Assembly (NCBI GenBank): GCA_900553865.1
Contig: USFC01000066.1
Span: 1 to 8,325 of the forward strand
Reading direction: 5' to 3'
Source of the DNA: an uncultured Clostridium sp.
GTDB taxonomy: Bacteria > Bacillota > Clostridia > TANB77 > CAG-508
DNA length: 8,325 nucleotides
Below, piece by piece: positions 1 through 7,326 of the stretch. Under the pieces are notes generated by a model, which worked only from the letters and a program-made list of their open reading frames with translations, searched no databases and was not told the origin of the DNA. The first letter of the stretch is position 1. Every line of letters begins with the position of its first letter. The translations under genes and the position numbers were made by a program.

Positions 1-953
1 GTTGGTATATCATTTAATATTGTATATATTCCCAACGATAGTGACTCTAATGCAGAATATCCAAAGCTTTCTGATTTACTTGGTAATACACATATACCTG
101 CAATCTTATACACTTCTGACATATAATCAAATCTTATTATTTTTATAGTTATATTGTTTTCGCTTGCTTGTGCTTTTAATGAATCTACAAATTTTTCATA
201 CTGTTTATCTAATCCAGTATAAATAATTTCAATTTTTGCTTTTTCATCATCTTCCATTAAACAACAAGCATCAAGCAATAATTGTGGTTGTTTTTGATTT
301 GGTTCTAACCTTTGTGGAACAATTATTTTAATTTTTTTCTTATCTATATTATATTGTTCACAAATTTCTTCATTAGTTTTATCTGTTTTTAATCTTTCTT
401 TATCTATTGCGTGAGGAATGAAATTTATTTTACATTCAGTCAATTTACTATATTCATTAGCATAAAATTCTGATGGTGCTACAAATATTGTTTTATCATC
501 TTCTTTGTATTTTTTCATTATACTAATAACTTTCTCAAATGACTTTTCTCCCCAAGCAAGAATATATTCAAAAGGATTTGTATGTATTGTAAATATTCTT
601 TTTTTGTCCTTCCAAGCTTCTAAAAATAATAAGGAATTTAATTGTATAAAATCATATTTTTCCATATTAATTTTATTTTCGAGTTTTTTTGCTAAATTTA
701 AATATGATATATCTGTTTCAAAATTTCCAAAAGCTTCTTGTACTATATATTCATCTGCTTCTCCTTCTATATTAAACAAATCTATATTTATATAATTTAC
801 CCCATCTTCTTTATGTGTATTTCCCGAAAACATATATACATCAACTTCATTTCCATTATCTACAAAAGCTTTTGCAAGATCCATTACAAATCTTTCAGTA
901 CCACCAACTGCTTTTTTAGATATCGCCCAAGTATTTACTATCGCTATTTTCAT
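1..953 (-). CDS. GT4-type (GT-B) glycosyltransferase, 3' end beyond the window
   Basis: The frame opens with ATG at 953-951 and stays open to the window edge, giving 317 codons; the C-terminal end is missing. The protein begins MKIAIVNTWAISKKAVGGTE, with the glycine-rich GGTER loop (residues 17-21) typical of GT-B transferases. Further marks are IPHAID (179-184), PQRLEPNQKQ (213-222) at the start of the nucleotide-binding half, and ESFGYSALE (295-303), which is the EX7E motif of family GT4. It probably transfers a sugar from a nucleotide donor at the cytoplasmic membrane face; GDP-mannose is a fair guess because ManC is in the same operon, but the donor cannot be read from sequence. The start lies inside the end of the preceding gene (38-base overlap), and a GAGG Shine-Dalgarno sits 9 bases before the ATG, implying translational coupling. 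Family assignment is firm; substrate and acceptor are unknown. Confidence 0.9.
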   Translation of the reverse strand, partial: MKIAIVNTWAISKKAVGGTERFVMDLAKAFVDNGNEVDVYMFSGNTHKEDGVNYINIDLFNIEGEADEYIVQEAFGNFETDISYLNLAKKLENKINMEKYDFIQLNSLLFLEAWKDKKRIFTIHTNPFEYILAWGEKSFEKVISIMKKYKEDDKTIFVAPSEFYANEYSKLTECKINFIPHAIDKERLKTDKTNEEICEQYNIDKKKIKIIVPQRLEPNQKQPQLLLDACCLMEDDEKAKIEIIYTGLDKQYEKFVDSLKAQASENNITIKIIRFDYMSEVYKIAGICVLPSKSESFGYSALESLSLGIYTILNDIP

Positions 954-2082
954 CTTTTTCAACCTCATCTCTTTTAATTTCATTTTCTTTTTGTATTAAT
1001 TGTCTTTTACATTTTTTTGAATCTACTTTTATTCTACCTTTTAAAGTCTTTTCTTCTTTCTTTAAATTATATGAATTTTGAATAATATTTAGGTAATGTT
1101 CATTAGAGTTTCTATCAGAATATTCATAAGCTCTTTCACTTAACTTTATATAATTTTCTTTATCAATAGTTAATTTTTTTGCTTTTTCTCCTCCTGGTAC
1201 AACTATACCAATTCCATATTTTTTTACTTCTTGTGAAAAATCTATAACATCTGATATTATTACAGGTTTTCCTCTTACTAATCCATCTATTAACGAATTT
1301 GGTACATCTTTTACTATTCTTTTCTGTGGTACAAATGCAACAAAATCTGAATCATCAAATAATTGTGTCAAAGTTTGAGTATTATTATGTATTTCTAATA
1401 ATTTAACTCTATCATATACTCCCTTTTCTTTTGCAATTGCATTAAAATTCTTTGTATCATTATCTCTTAATGGAATTGTTAAAGTATAATTTGGATTTTC
1501 TTTTAATAATTCTAACAAATATTCTAATCCTCTTTCTTTTATCGCATTTCCTTCTTTGTTATTCCAACTGGCAAATACTATATTTACATTATCAGGATTA
1601 TATTCTTTATTACTTTTCTTTCGTTCAATTTTTGATGGTGTTGGTGTAACTTCAATCTTTTTTTCATCAATTCCATACTCAACTAATAATTGTTTATGTT
1701 GTGGTAATTCAACAAAAACCTTTTTCAAATTTTTATATTTTTTTAAATGTCTTGAATACTTTTTTGTTGGTCTTCTATACATTGATATGTATAACGGATT
1801 TCCTGTTCTATTAAATAAAAACCTCTTCCATAAACACGGTTCTTCTTCAAAAACGTGAACTCTTTCTCTTTTTGCTTTATATGTTTCCTTTATTGCTTGA
1901 AAAATATATTTTATTGGCGAATACACATAAATATTATCTTTTATATCTTCTTTTTGCATAGCTTGTTGTCCCATAAATCTTGTTGCCGAAATAATTTTAG
2001 CATTATTTGCTTTTGAAATCAATTCCATCTGATTTGATACAGCTTCTTTATATCTTACAAAAAAATCATTAATTACTAACAT
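916..2082 (-). CDS. GT-B fold glycosyltransferase with charged C-terminal tail
   Basis: A 388-residue protein. The N-terminal half (about 1-150) is weakly conserved. The C-terminal half has the layout of a GT4/GT1 nucleotide-sugar-binding domain: a strand NIVFASWNN at 167-175 followed by RGLEYLLELL (184-193), then DFVAFVPQ (246-253) and VPNSLIDGLVRGKPVIISDV (260-279), equivalent to the donor-binding segment that usually carries the EX7E motif; here the first glutamate is not obvious. From about 340 to 388 the protein becomes a lysine/glutamate-rich tail that looks disordered. The start overlaps the stop of the preceding dehydrogenase-like gene by 7 bases, with GGAG 10 bases upstream of the ATG. 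The 3' end overlaps the next glycosyltransferase by 38 bases. Its role is probably one sugar-transfer step in the same surface glycan. The glycosyltransferase call is good; the specificity is unknown. Confidence 0.8.
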   Translation of the reverse strand: MLVINDFFVRYKEAVSNQMELISKANNAKIISATRFMGQQAMQKEDIKDNIYVYSPIKYIFQAIKETYKAKRERVHVFEEEPCLWKRFLFNRTGNPLYISMYRRPTKKYSRHLKKYKNLKKVFVELPQHKQLLVEYGIDEKKIEVTPTPSKIERKKSNKEYNPDNVNIVFASWNNKEGNAIKERGLEYLLELLKENPNYTLTIPLRDNDTKNFNAIAKEKGVYDRVKLLEIHNNTQTLTQLFDDSDFVAFVPQKRIVKDVPNSLIDGLVRGKPVIISDVIDFSQEVKKYGIGIVVPGGEKAKKLTIDKENYIKLSERAYEYSDRNSNEHYLNIIQNSYNLKKEEKTLKGRIKVDSKKCKRQLIQKENEIKRDEVEKDENSDSKYLGDI

Positions 2083-3089
2083 AATTCTATTTCTCCATCT
2101 ATTATACTATATAATTCTTTCAAAGTCTTTTGTTTTTCTTCAATTTTATTTTCGTATCTATTTACTATACTATAACGATCTTCTCTTGATTTTAAATCCA
2201 TAAAACTTTTTTCAATTATCTCTTTATTTAATCCATATTTATCAGCTTTTTCAAAAATATTTAATTTTTTTATAACTTTTACTATTTCTGAAATATCTCT
2301 ATTTTGCATTAATCCCATAATCAAAATCCCAATAGAAACGGACATTCCGTGTGGTACATTTATTCTTCTTTCTATTTCTTTTGCCATTATATGTTCTGAG
2401 CCACTTTCTGGTCTTCCTGTCCCATATAAATTAGTTATATATCCTGCTATACCAATAAATTCAAATAGTTTAATATTATTTTTTACTATATCCTCAATTT
2501 TATTGTTGTTTACAAACTTAATAACATCTTGTAATAATTTTTCTGCCATATTATATATATTGTAATCAATTTTTTCTTTTATATCTTTTTGAGATACTTT
2601 CCAGTCATACAGAGCTGTATATATTGAAAAGACATCAGCTAGTCCATATATATTTTCTTCTTTTGATAAATTTAATAATTCATCATCAATTATTATTGTT
2701 TCAGGAATTTTAGCTTCCAGAGTTACTTTTTTGTTTTCTTTTATTAATGCAACTTTATTTGTTGCATAAGAATTTGTTGATAACATTGTTGGAATACAAG
2801 TGAAGTTAATATTCAGTTTATATGCTATATATTTTCCAATATCAATTGTACTTCCTCCACCATAACTTACTACTGTTGCTATGTTTTTATTTTCTTTAAT
2901 AAATTCTTCTATTTTATCAATATTCTTTGCAATATCGTGCCAATTAACCATTAAGCATTGATTGTTATATATATTATTTTTTTCAATTGATGTTGGCGAA
3001 TATATGACTAATTCATTTTGTTTTAAATTCTCAATATATTTTTTACTATTATATTTTTGAACAACCTCCATAAAATTATTAGTTTTCAT
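2076..3089 (-). CDS. Glycerol-1-phosphate dehydrogenase-like enzyme (DHQS/Fe-ADH superfamily)
   Basis: A 337-residue NAD(P)-dependent, metal-dependent dehydrogenase-type protein. The Rossmann-like half carries YGGGSTIDIGKYIA (76-89), which resembles the GGG-x-x-x-D-x-x-K-Y-x-A signature of EgsA/AraM glycerol-1-phosphate dehydrogenases. It is followed by IPTMLSTNSYATNK (99-112) where the family usually has PTAPSMDGYAS. Three predicted metal ligands are in place: D152 (GLADVFS), H233 in GRPESGSEH (225-233) and H247 in VPHGMS (245-250); the RPxSGSEH block is particularly AraM-like. Known family members reduce dihydroxyacetone phosphate to sn-glycerol-1-phosphate. The altered substrate loop and the operon setting allow another ketose or polyol substrate. 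The start is preceded by TAAGGAG, in which the stop of manC merges into the Shine-Dalgarno, leaving an 11-base gap. The superfamily is certain; the exact substrate is not. Confidence 0.8.
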   Translation of the reverse strand: MKTNNFMEVVQKYNSKKYIENLKQNELVIYSPTSIEKNNIYNNQCLMVNWHDIAKNIDKIEEFIKENKNIATVVSYGGGSTIDIGKYIAYKLNINFTCIPTMLSTNSYATNKVALIKENKKVTLEAKIPETIIIDDELLNLSKEENIYGLADVFSIYTALYDWKVSQKDIKEKIDYNIYNMAEKLLQDVIKFVNNNKIEDIVKNNIKLFEFIGIAGYITNLYGTGRPESGSEHIMAKEIERRINVPHGMSVSIGILIMGLMQNRDISEIVKVIKKLNIFEKADKYGLNKEIIEKSFMDLKSREDRYSIVNRYENKIEEKQKTLKELYSIIDGEIELC

Positions 3090-3100
3090 TATTTTTCTCC

Positions 3101-4186
3101 TTATAAATATTTTTCTTGTTCCTTATTTTCTTGTATCTTCTTGATCAAATTTGGTAACTCTGTCATCTTTTCTTGCTCTGCGATAAGCAACACATTATTA
3201 CTTTTTACTATATTCAAGCCTTTGGTTCCCACAATTGCAATCATTGTATTATCATCATCATTGTATATATTGCACTGTTCTACATCTTTTAGCACAGAAT
3301 TACCTATTACAGTATTATCGTTATGGTCTTTTTCTTGAATTTTAAAGAAATCATTAATACTACCTATGTCAAGCCATTCAAATTCTCCTTTAATCATTTT
3401 TATATTACTTGCCTTTTCAAGTATTCCTTTATCAATAGAAATAGATTCGACTTTTTGGTATACATCTTTCAAAATATTCGTATTATTTTGAAAACCATTT
3501 ATTATTTCATCTTTATATCTATATATTTGTGGTAGAAATTTTTGAAAATTATTTAATATAGTAGAAATTTTCCATATGAACATTCCACTATTCCAATAAT
3601 ACTTTCCGCTTTCTAAATATTCTTGTGCCTTTTTATATACTGGCTTTTCTTTAAATTCTTCTACAATATTGCATTTTAGATTATCTTCATAATTATATTT
3701 AATATATCCAAAACCAGTTGCAGGATATGTAGGCTTTATTCCTATTGTGACCAAATTTTCATCTATAGTCGCCAAATTGATTCCTTCTTCAATATTTTTT
3801 AGCAGTTTTTCTGGTTGATTTATATAATGATCAGAAGATAAAATTATCATTGTTCCATTTCCTTTTTGGTTTAATATTTTAATAGAAGCATAAAAAATAC
3901 ACATTGCTGTACTTTTAGACATAGGCTCATAAATAATATTTTCTCTAGGTATATTATAATCTACATATCTTTCGGCAAGTTCTTTTTGTTCTATACTTGT
4001 TATTACAAAAATATTATCATATTCAAATAGATTTTCTATTCTTTTTATAGTTTCATTTATCATTATATTATCAGAATACAAATTCAAATATTGCTTTGGC
4101 TTATTAGTTGTACTAATAGGCCACAAGCGACTTCCTTTTCCACCTGCTAATATTAAAGCATATTTTTTTTCATTATTCTCTTTCAT
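3101..4186 (-). CDS. manC: Mannose-1-phosphate guanylyltransferase (GDP-mannose pyrophosphorylase)
   Basis: A 361-residue monofunctional enzyme that makes GDP-mannose from mannose-1-phosphate and GTP in the cytosol. The signature is nearly complete: LILAGGKGSRLWP (11-23), the GTP-binding pyrophosphorylase loop; KPKQY (29-33); LSSDH (116-120), with the metal-binding aspartate; TGFGYI (157-162); YWNSGMFIW (197-205); and GEFEWLDIGS (267-276). Length fits the short ManC/RfbM type, without the C-terminal phosphomannose isomerase domain found in the ~470-residue bifunctional form. The start overlaps the end of the upstream gene by 14 bases and has AGAGG a few bases upstream, so translation is probably coupled. 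In this operon it should supply the donor sugar for the downstream glycosyltransferases. No phosphomannomutase or mannose-6-phosphate isomerase gene is visible, so mannose-1-phosphate must come from genes elsewhere. Confidence 0.94.
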   Translation of the reverse strand: MKENNEKKYALILAGGKGSRLWPISTTNKPKQYLNLYSDNIMINETIKRIENLFEYDNIFVITSIEQKELAERYVDYNIPRENIIYEPMSKSTAMCIFYASIKILNQKGNGTMIILSSDHYINQPEKLLKNIEEGINLATIDENLVTIGIKPTYPATGFGYIKYNYEDNLKCNIVEEFKEKPVYKKAQEYLESGKYYWNSGMFIWKISTILNNFQKFLPQIYRYKDEIINGFQNNTNILKDVYQKVESISIDKGILEKASNIKMIKGEFEWLDIGSINDFFKIQEKDHNDNTVIGNSVLKDVEQCNIYNDDDNTMIAIVGTKGLNIVKSNNVLLIAEQEKMTELPNLIKKIQENKEQEKYL

Positions 4187-4757
4187 TGTTATCCTCTTTC
4201 AGTTCTTTTAAAAAACTAACATAAGATTTACTTTTTTTCTTGTTTTTTTCTTTAATTATTGGTTTATAACCTTTTCTTACATAATCTCTTATTGTATATT
4301 CTTCATAGTTATTTATTGTATCTAATGTTCTTTTGGATTCTTCAATATTATCGGAAATATGTATTAAATTATCAAAAAAATAGCTATCTATTTTAGGTGC
4401 ATACTCAGCTCTAATTTTTTGTTTTACCTTTCTTGCTTCTATACATTGGATTTCTCCATCTTCACTTTTTTGATATGTTGGATTATCTATCTTAAAAACA
4501 AATACAACAATTTTTTTATTATTAATGTTCATATTTTTGATTTTGTCATATATGTATCCTCCCTCATAAGCCTCTTCATCTCCTTTATAACAATCTAATA
4601 CAAATTGTTCATATTTTTCTCCTAAATCCAATATTTTTACTTGTATAACATCTTCCATAATTGCTATTTTTAACATCATTTCTCTAGCATATTTGCTTCC
4701 CATATTCCACAATATTCCAACAGGATATTCACTATCATAATTTTTAATTACTTGCAT
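4173..4757 (-). CDS. Divergent nucleoside-diphosphate-kinase-like protein, first gene of the glycan operon
   Basis: A 194-residue cytosolic protein with no signal peptide or membrane segment. It is not a standard NDK, but residues 113-145 resemble the NDK active-site region. KIRAEYA (114-120) lines up with the IRGDF block containing the phosphate-binding arginine, and DNLIHISDNIEES (129-141) lines up with NVIHGSDSVES, placing H133 at the phosphorylated histidine and N130, S135 and D136 at their conserved neighbours. The strand KKIVVFVFKID (81-91) sits where NDK has its VVAMVWEG-like strand. The N-terminal lysine motif (KPD) of NDK is not recognisable, and the C-terminal ~35 residues are lysine-rich. 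If active it might move a phosphate between nucleotides, for example to supply GTP to ManC, or act on a sugar or nucleoside; this is inference. The start has AGGAG 6 bases upstream. Without the NDK comparison it would be a hypothetical protein. Confidence 0.6.
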   Translation of the reverse strand: MQVIKNYDSEYPVGILWNMGSKYAREMMLKIAIMEDVIQVKILDLGEKYEQFVLDCYKGDEEAYEGGYIYDKIKNMNINNKKIVVFVFKIDNPTYQKSEDGEIQCIEARKVKQKIRAEYAPKIDSYFFDNLIHISDNIEESKRTLDTINNYEEYTIRDYVRKGYKPIIKEKNKKKSKSYVSFLKELKEDNNERE

Positions 4758-4784
4758 AGTATCTCCTCTCTTAATTTACATAAT

Positions 4785-4813
4785 ATTTTATCATTTAATT
4801 GCACTTTTGTCAA
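4785..4813 (-). promoter_or_regulatory. Sigma-A promoter of the manC glycan operon
   Basis: On the minus strand a consensus -35 TTGACA (4813-4808) is followed after exactly 17 bases by the -10 hexamer TAAAAT (4790-4785). The expected transcription start is near 4778, leaving a leader of about 20 bases that contains the AGGAG of the first gene. No riboswitch or attenuator can fit in that leader, so regulation, if any, acts at initiation. The promoter sits just after the integrase stop codon, giving the operon expression independent of the integrase. Confidence 0.85.
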
Positions 4814-4843
4814 TTTTTTCCTGTAGAAAACCTTATACTTATA

Positions 4844-6111
4844 TTATTCTTTATTTATATAGTCTTTTGTTATTTTTCTTATGATATCCGATTGTACTAC
4901 TTTTTCCAATATATTATTTGCCTCTTTTCTTGTTTTTTCTGAACTTGCTATATAATAATTTTCAGTAATTTCGATTCTACTATGTCCTAAAATGTCTGCA
5001 ACATCTCTAATTTCTGCTCCTTTTCTCAGAATTTGAGTAGCATAGCTTCCCCTTAAATCATAAAATCTACAATTTTTTATACCAAGTTCATTATGAATTA
5101 TTTTAAAAGGATATTTTATAATATCTGTTCCCACATATGATCCATTATTTTTGGTAAATACCATTTCTACACTATTTAAATTTTTGTGTTTACTTTCAAT
5201 AACCTTATATTCATTTATTTTTCCGTATTCATTTTTAATAGACTCTAATTCATATTTCTTATACTTCCTGCCATATTTCTTTTTTAATAATTTTTGTTTT
5301 TCTTTATAATTAGATAATACTTTATATAAAGTATCACATATAAAAACCTCTCTATAACTATAATTTGTTTTAGTAGTTCCTAAAAACCATCTTCCTTTAT
5401 CATCTTTTATCTTGGAATATACTGTTTTATTTATTTTTATAATTTTGTTTTCTAAATCAATATCATCCCAAGTTAATGCAAATACTTCTCCTGTTCTCAT
5501 ACCCGTATAGCAAGCTGTTAAAAAAGCACATATAAATGTATTATTATTCTTAAATCTTAACAAAATTTTATCAATTTCTTCTTGAGAATAAATATGTTTT
5601 ACATTGTTTTTTTGGGTTCAAATGAAATCACTTTAGGAATTTGTAATTCTACTGCTGGATTATATTTTAAAAATCCAAAATGGTTTGTTGCGTCTCTAAA
5701 AGAACTTTTTATTACTTTTTGATAATTTCTTACTCCTTCTTTTGTTTTACATTTTTGAGCAATTTTCAATAATGATTGATTTAGCAAAAATGGTGTAATA
5801 AAACTTAATTTGTATTTTCCTATTTCCTCTTTTAGAACTTTAAAAGTTTCTTTATATCTCTTTGCTGTAGAATATTTGTAATTAATTTCAAAATATTCTT
5901 TCATCCAATAATCTAAATAATCTGCATAAGACATCTGTGAATCTTTAGTGTTGCCTCCATTTATATATTCATCATAAGCTTTCATTCCTGCCATTAATGC
6001 TTCATTTTTAGTTTTGAACCCTGATTTGCTAATGTATTTTCGTTTTCCATCTACTTTTGCTATTTCAAATTGATATTGATATACTTTACCACGTTTTCTA
6101 ATATTTACCAT
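4844..6111 (-). pseudogene. Tyrosine recombinase (phage/ICE-type integrase) split by a one-base frameshift
   Basis: Two adjacent frames make one integrase of about 422 residues. The N-terminal part (6111-5599, 170 residues) has an AP2-like arm-binding domain (about 1-55, with KYISKSGFKTKNEA) and a core-binding domain (about 60-155). It ends prematurely at ATG-TAA just after an A7 tract. The C-terminal part resumes in another frame as N-N-V-K-H-I-Y-S-Q-E-E-I and holds the catalytic domain: arginine in CYTGMRTGEV, lysine in TTKTNYS, YDLRGSYAT in place of the usual H-x-x-R block, LGHS, and the nucleophilic tyrosine in TENYY, nine residues after the LGH histidine. One extra A in the A7 run (5607-5613) would restore a continuous protein. 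The start is well supported by GGAGG six bases upstream. It would catalyse site-specific integration and excision of an element. It could be a true pseudogene, a sequencing error, or less likely a programmed -1 frameshift. Confidence 0.88.
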
Positions 6112-6133
6112 TTTTTACCTCCATTCCTCTATA

Positions 6134-6161
6134 TTTTTACACAGAAAAAAAGAAATGTCAA
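6134..6161 (-). promoter_or_regulatory. Integrase-proximal promoter (P2)
   Basis: The minus strand reads TTGACA (6161-6156), 16 bases, then TAAAAA (6139-6134). The -35 is perfect and the -10 moderate. Transcription would start close to 6127, just upstream of the GGAGG ribosome site of the integrase. The -35 lies inside one arm of the 39-bp palindrome, so a protein bound there would block it. Confidence 0.55.
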
Positions 6162-6187
6162 CATATATTATATGTCTACATTTCTTT
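6149..6187. repeat. 39-bp near-perfect palindrome over the integrase promoters
   Basis: Two 19-base arms (6149-6167 and 6169-6187) are inverted copies with two adjacent mismatches and a single central base. The outer parts of the arms read AAAGAAATGT and ACATTTCTTT. The palindrome covers the -10 of the upstream promoter and the -35 of the downstream one, which is the expected placement of a repressor operator. It could instead form a hairpin in a transcript from secA, but it lacks a GC-rich stem and a following U tract in the minus-strand direction, so an operator or recombinase-binding site is preferred over a terminator. Confidence 0.7.
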
Positions 6188-6195
6188 ATTCTCAA
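6167..6195 (-). promoter_or_regulatory. Upstream integrase promoter (P1)
   Basis: The minus strand reads TTGAGA (6195-6190), exactly 17 bases, then a perfect TATAAT (6172-6167). Transcription would start near 6160, about 50 bases upstream of the integrase ATG. The -10 sits at the centre of the 39-bp palindrome, suggesting tight control of integrase expression. Confidence 0.7.
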
Positions 6196-6203
6196 CACTT
6201 TTT

Positions 6204-6238
6204 GTTCGCATTTTTATATTTTGGTTGACAAAACGAAC
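6204..6238. repeat. Imperfect inverted repeat between secA and the integrase
   Basis: The arms GTTCG(CA)TTTT (6204-6214) and AAAACGAAC (6230-6238) pair over nine bases with a two-base bulge, around a 15-base spacer. No T tract follows on the minus strand, so it is not a convincing secA terminator. Its place between a chromosomal gene end and an integrase makes it a possible core or arm site for the recombinase, but the partner site is outside the window. Confidence 0.35.
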
Positions 6239-6285
6239 TAATTTTGCTAATTTTCAGTTTTCAAAAACCTTGTGTAACTCGCTAT

Positions 6286-7326
6286 TTAAGCGTTTTTCCC
6301 GCAACAGTTCTTATACTTTTTACCCGAACCACATGGGCAAGGGTCGTTTCTTCCTACTTTTGGCTCATTATTTACAACTGTTTTGTTCATTCCGCCTTCA
6401 TCTTTTTTATAGCTACCATCTACTAAATTAATTGCTGTATCTTCTAATCCTGCATTTGTAATTTTAGAAGTTTCTTCACGCTTTGATACTCCGCCTTCTT
6501 TTTTTCTTGCATTTAATAAAAATTTAACAACATCAACTTTAATATTTGCAGTCATTTCGTCAAACATTTCTCCACCAAGTATTCTATATTGAACTACTGG
6601 GTCTTTTTGACCATATCCTTGAAGACCTATTCCGTTTTTTAGTTCATCCATATTATCTATATGGTCCATCCATCTTTGGTCTACTATTTTTAGCATTACT
6701 ATACGTTCTAATTCTCTTAATTCTTCACTACCAAATTCTTCTTCTTTTTTGCTATATATTTCGTGGATTTTGTCTTGTACTTCAGTAATAGCTTCATTTA
6801 CATTTGATTTTTCGTTATTTATTGATTTAACTTCTTCTATTCCAAATGTAGATTTAATATCTTCCATTAATGCTTCTTTATTAACATTTTCTTCAGATAA
6901 ATAAACTGATATTAAATCTTCTGCAACAGAATCCATCATTTTTATAATTTTTTCTTTTAAATCTTCTCCATCAAGAACTTGTCTTCTTTGTGCGTATATG
7001 ATTTCTCTTTGAACATTCATAACATCATCATAAGCAAGTACATTTTTACGAATACTAAAGTTTCTACCTTCTACTCTTCTTTGTGCAGACTCTACAGATT
7101 TAGTAATCATTCTTGATTCTATTGGCATATCTTCATCTGCACCAAGTAAATTGTATACAGCTGTTACTTTATCTCCGCCAAATATTTTCATTAAGTCGTC
7201 ATCTAGACCTATATAAAATCTAGATTCACCTCTATCTCCTTGACGTCCAGAACGTCCACGTAACTGGTTGTCAATTCTTCTAGATTCATGTCTTTCTGTT
7301 CCTATGATTTTTAGTCCTCCTGCATC
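6286..7326 (-). other. secA: SecA C-terminal portion (3' part of secA)
   Basis: SecA is the ATPase motor of the Sec preprotein translocase. What is present starts at DAGGLKIIGTERHESRRID and includes the end of nucleotide-binding domain 2, with motif VI-like QLRGRSGRQGD (233-243 of the fused frame). The helical scaffold follows, then the helical-wing and two-helix-finger region around WMDHIDNMDELKNGIGLQGY (431-450) and GQKDPVVQYR (451-460). After a variable linker comes the C-terminal zinc-binding tail CPCGSGKKYKNCC (C542, C544, C553, C554), which binds SecB or the ribosome in other bacteria. The length from the AGGL block to the end (about 346) matches the E. coli protein, so this end is intact. 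Sequence style and codon use fit Bacillota. The missing 5' part should continue to the right in the true genome. Confidence 0.95.

Noticed and set aside
505..977. Plus-strand open frames of 79 and 96 codons
   Set aside because: They lie opposite a well-supported glycosyltransferase gene and are rich in F, I, Y and S, as expected from the reverse of AT-rich coding DNA; no ribosome site or family likeness.
1452..1858. Plus-strand open frames that look like membrane proteins
   Set aside because: Antisense to the 388-residue glycosyltransferase; the hydrophobicity is only the complement of lysine- and glutamate-rich codons.
4814..4843. Possible terminator hairpin after the integrase (TTTTC / GAAAA arms)
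   Set aside because: The stem is only five weak pairs with no following T run; not supportable.
6149..6187. Palindrome as the secA rho-independent terminator
   Set aside because: The stem is A/T-rich, lies about 100 bases past the stop, has no dedicated U tract and overlaps two promoter elements; an operator fits better.
6225..6788. Plus-strand frames opposite the secA 3' end
   Set aside because: The minus strand encodes an unmistakable SecA C-terminus including the zinc-binding tail; these frames have no family signature.
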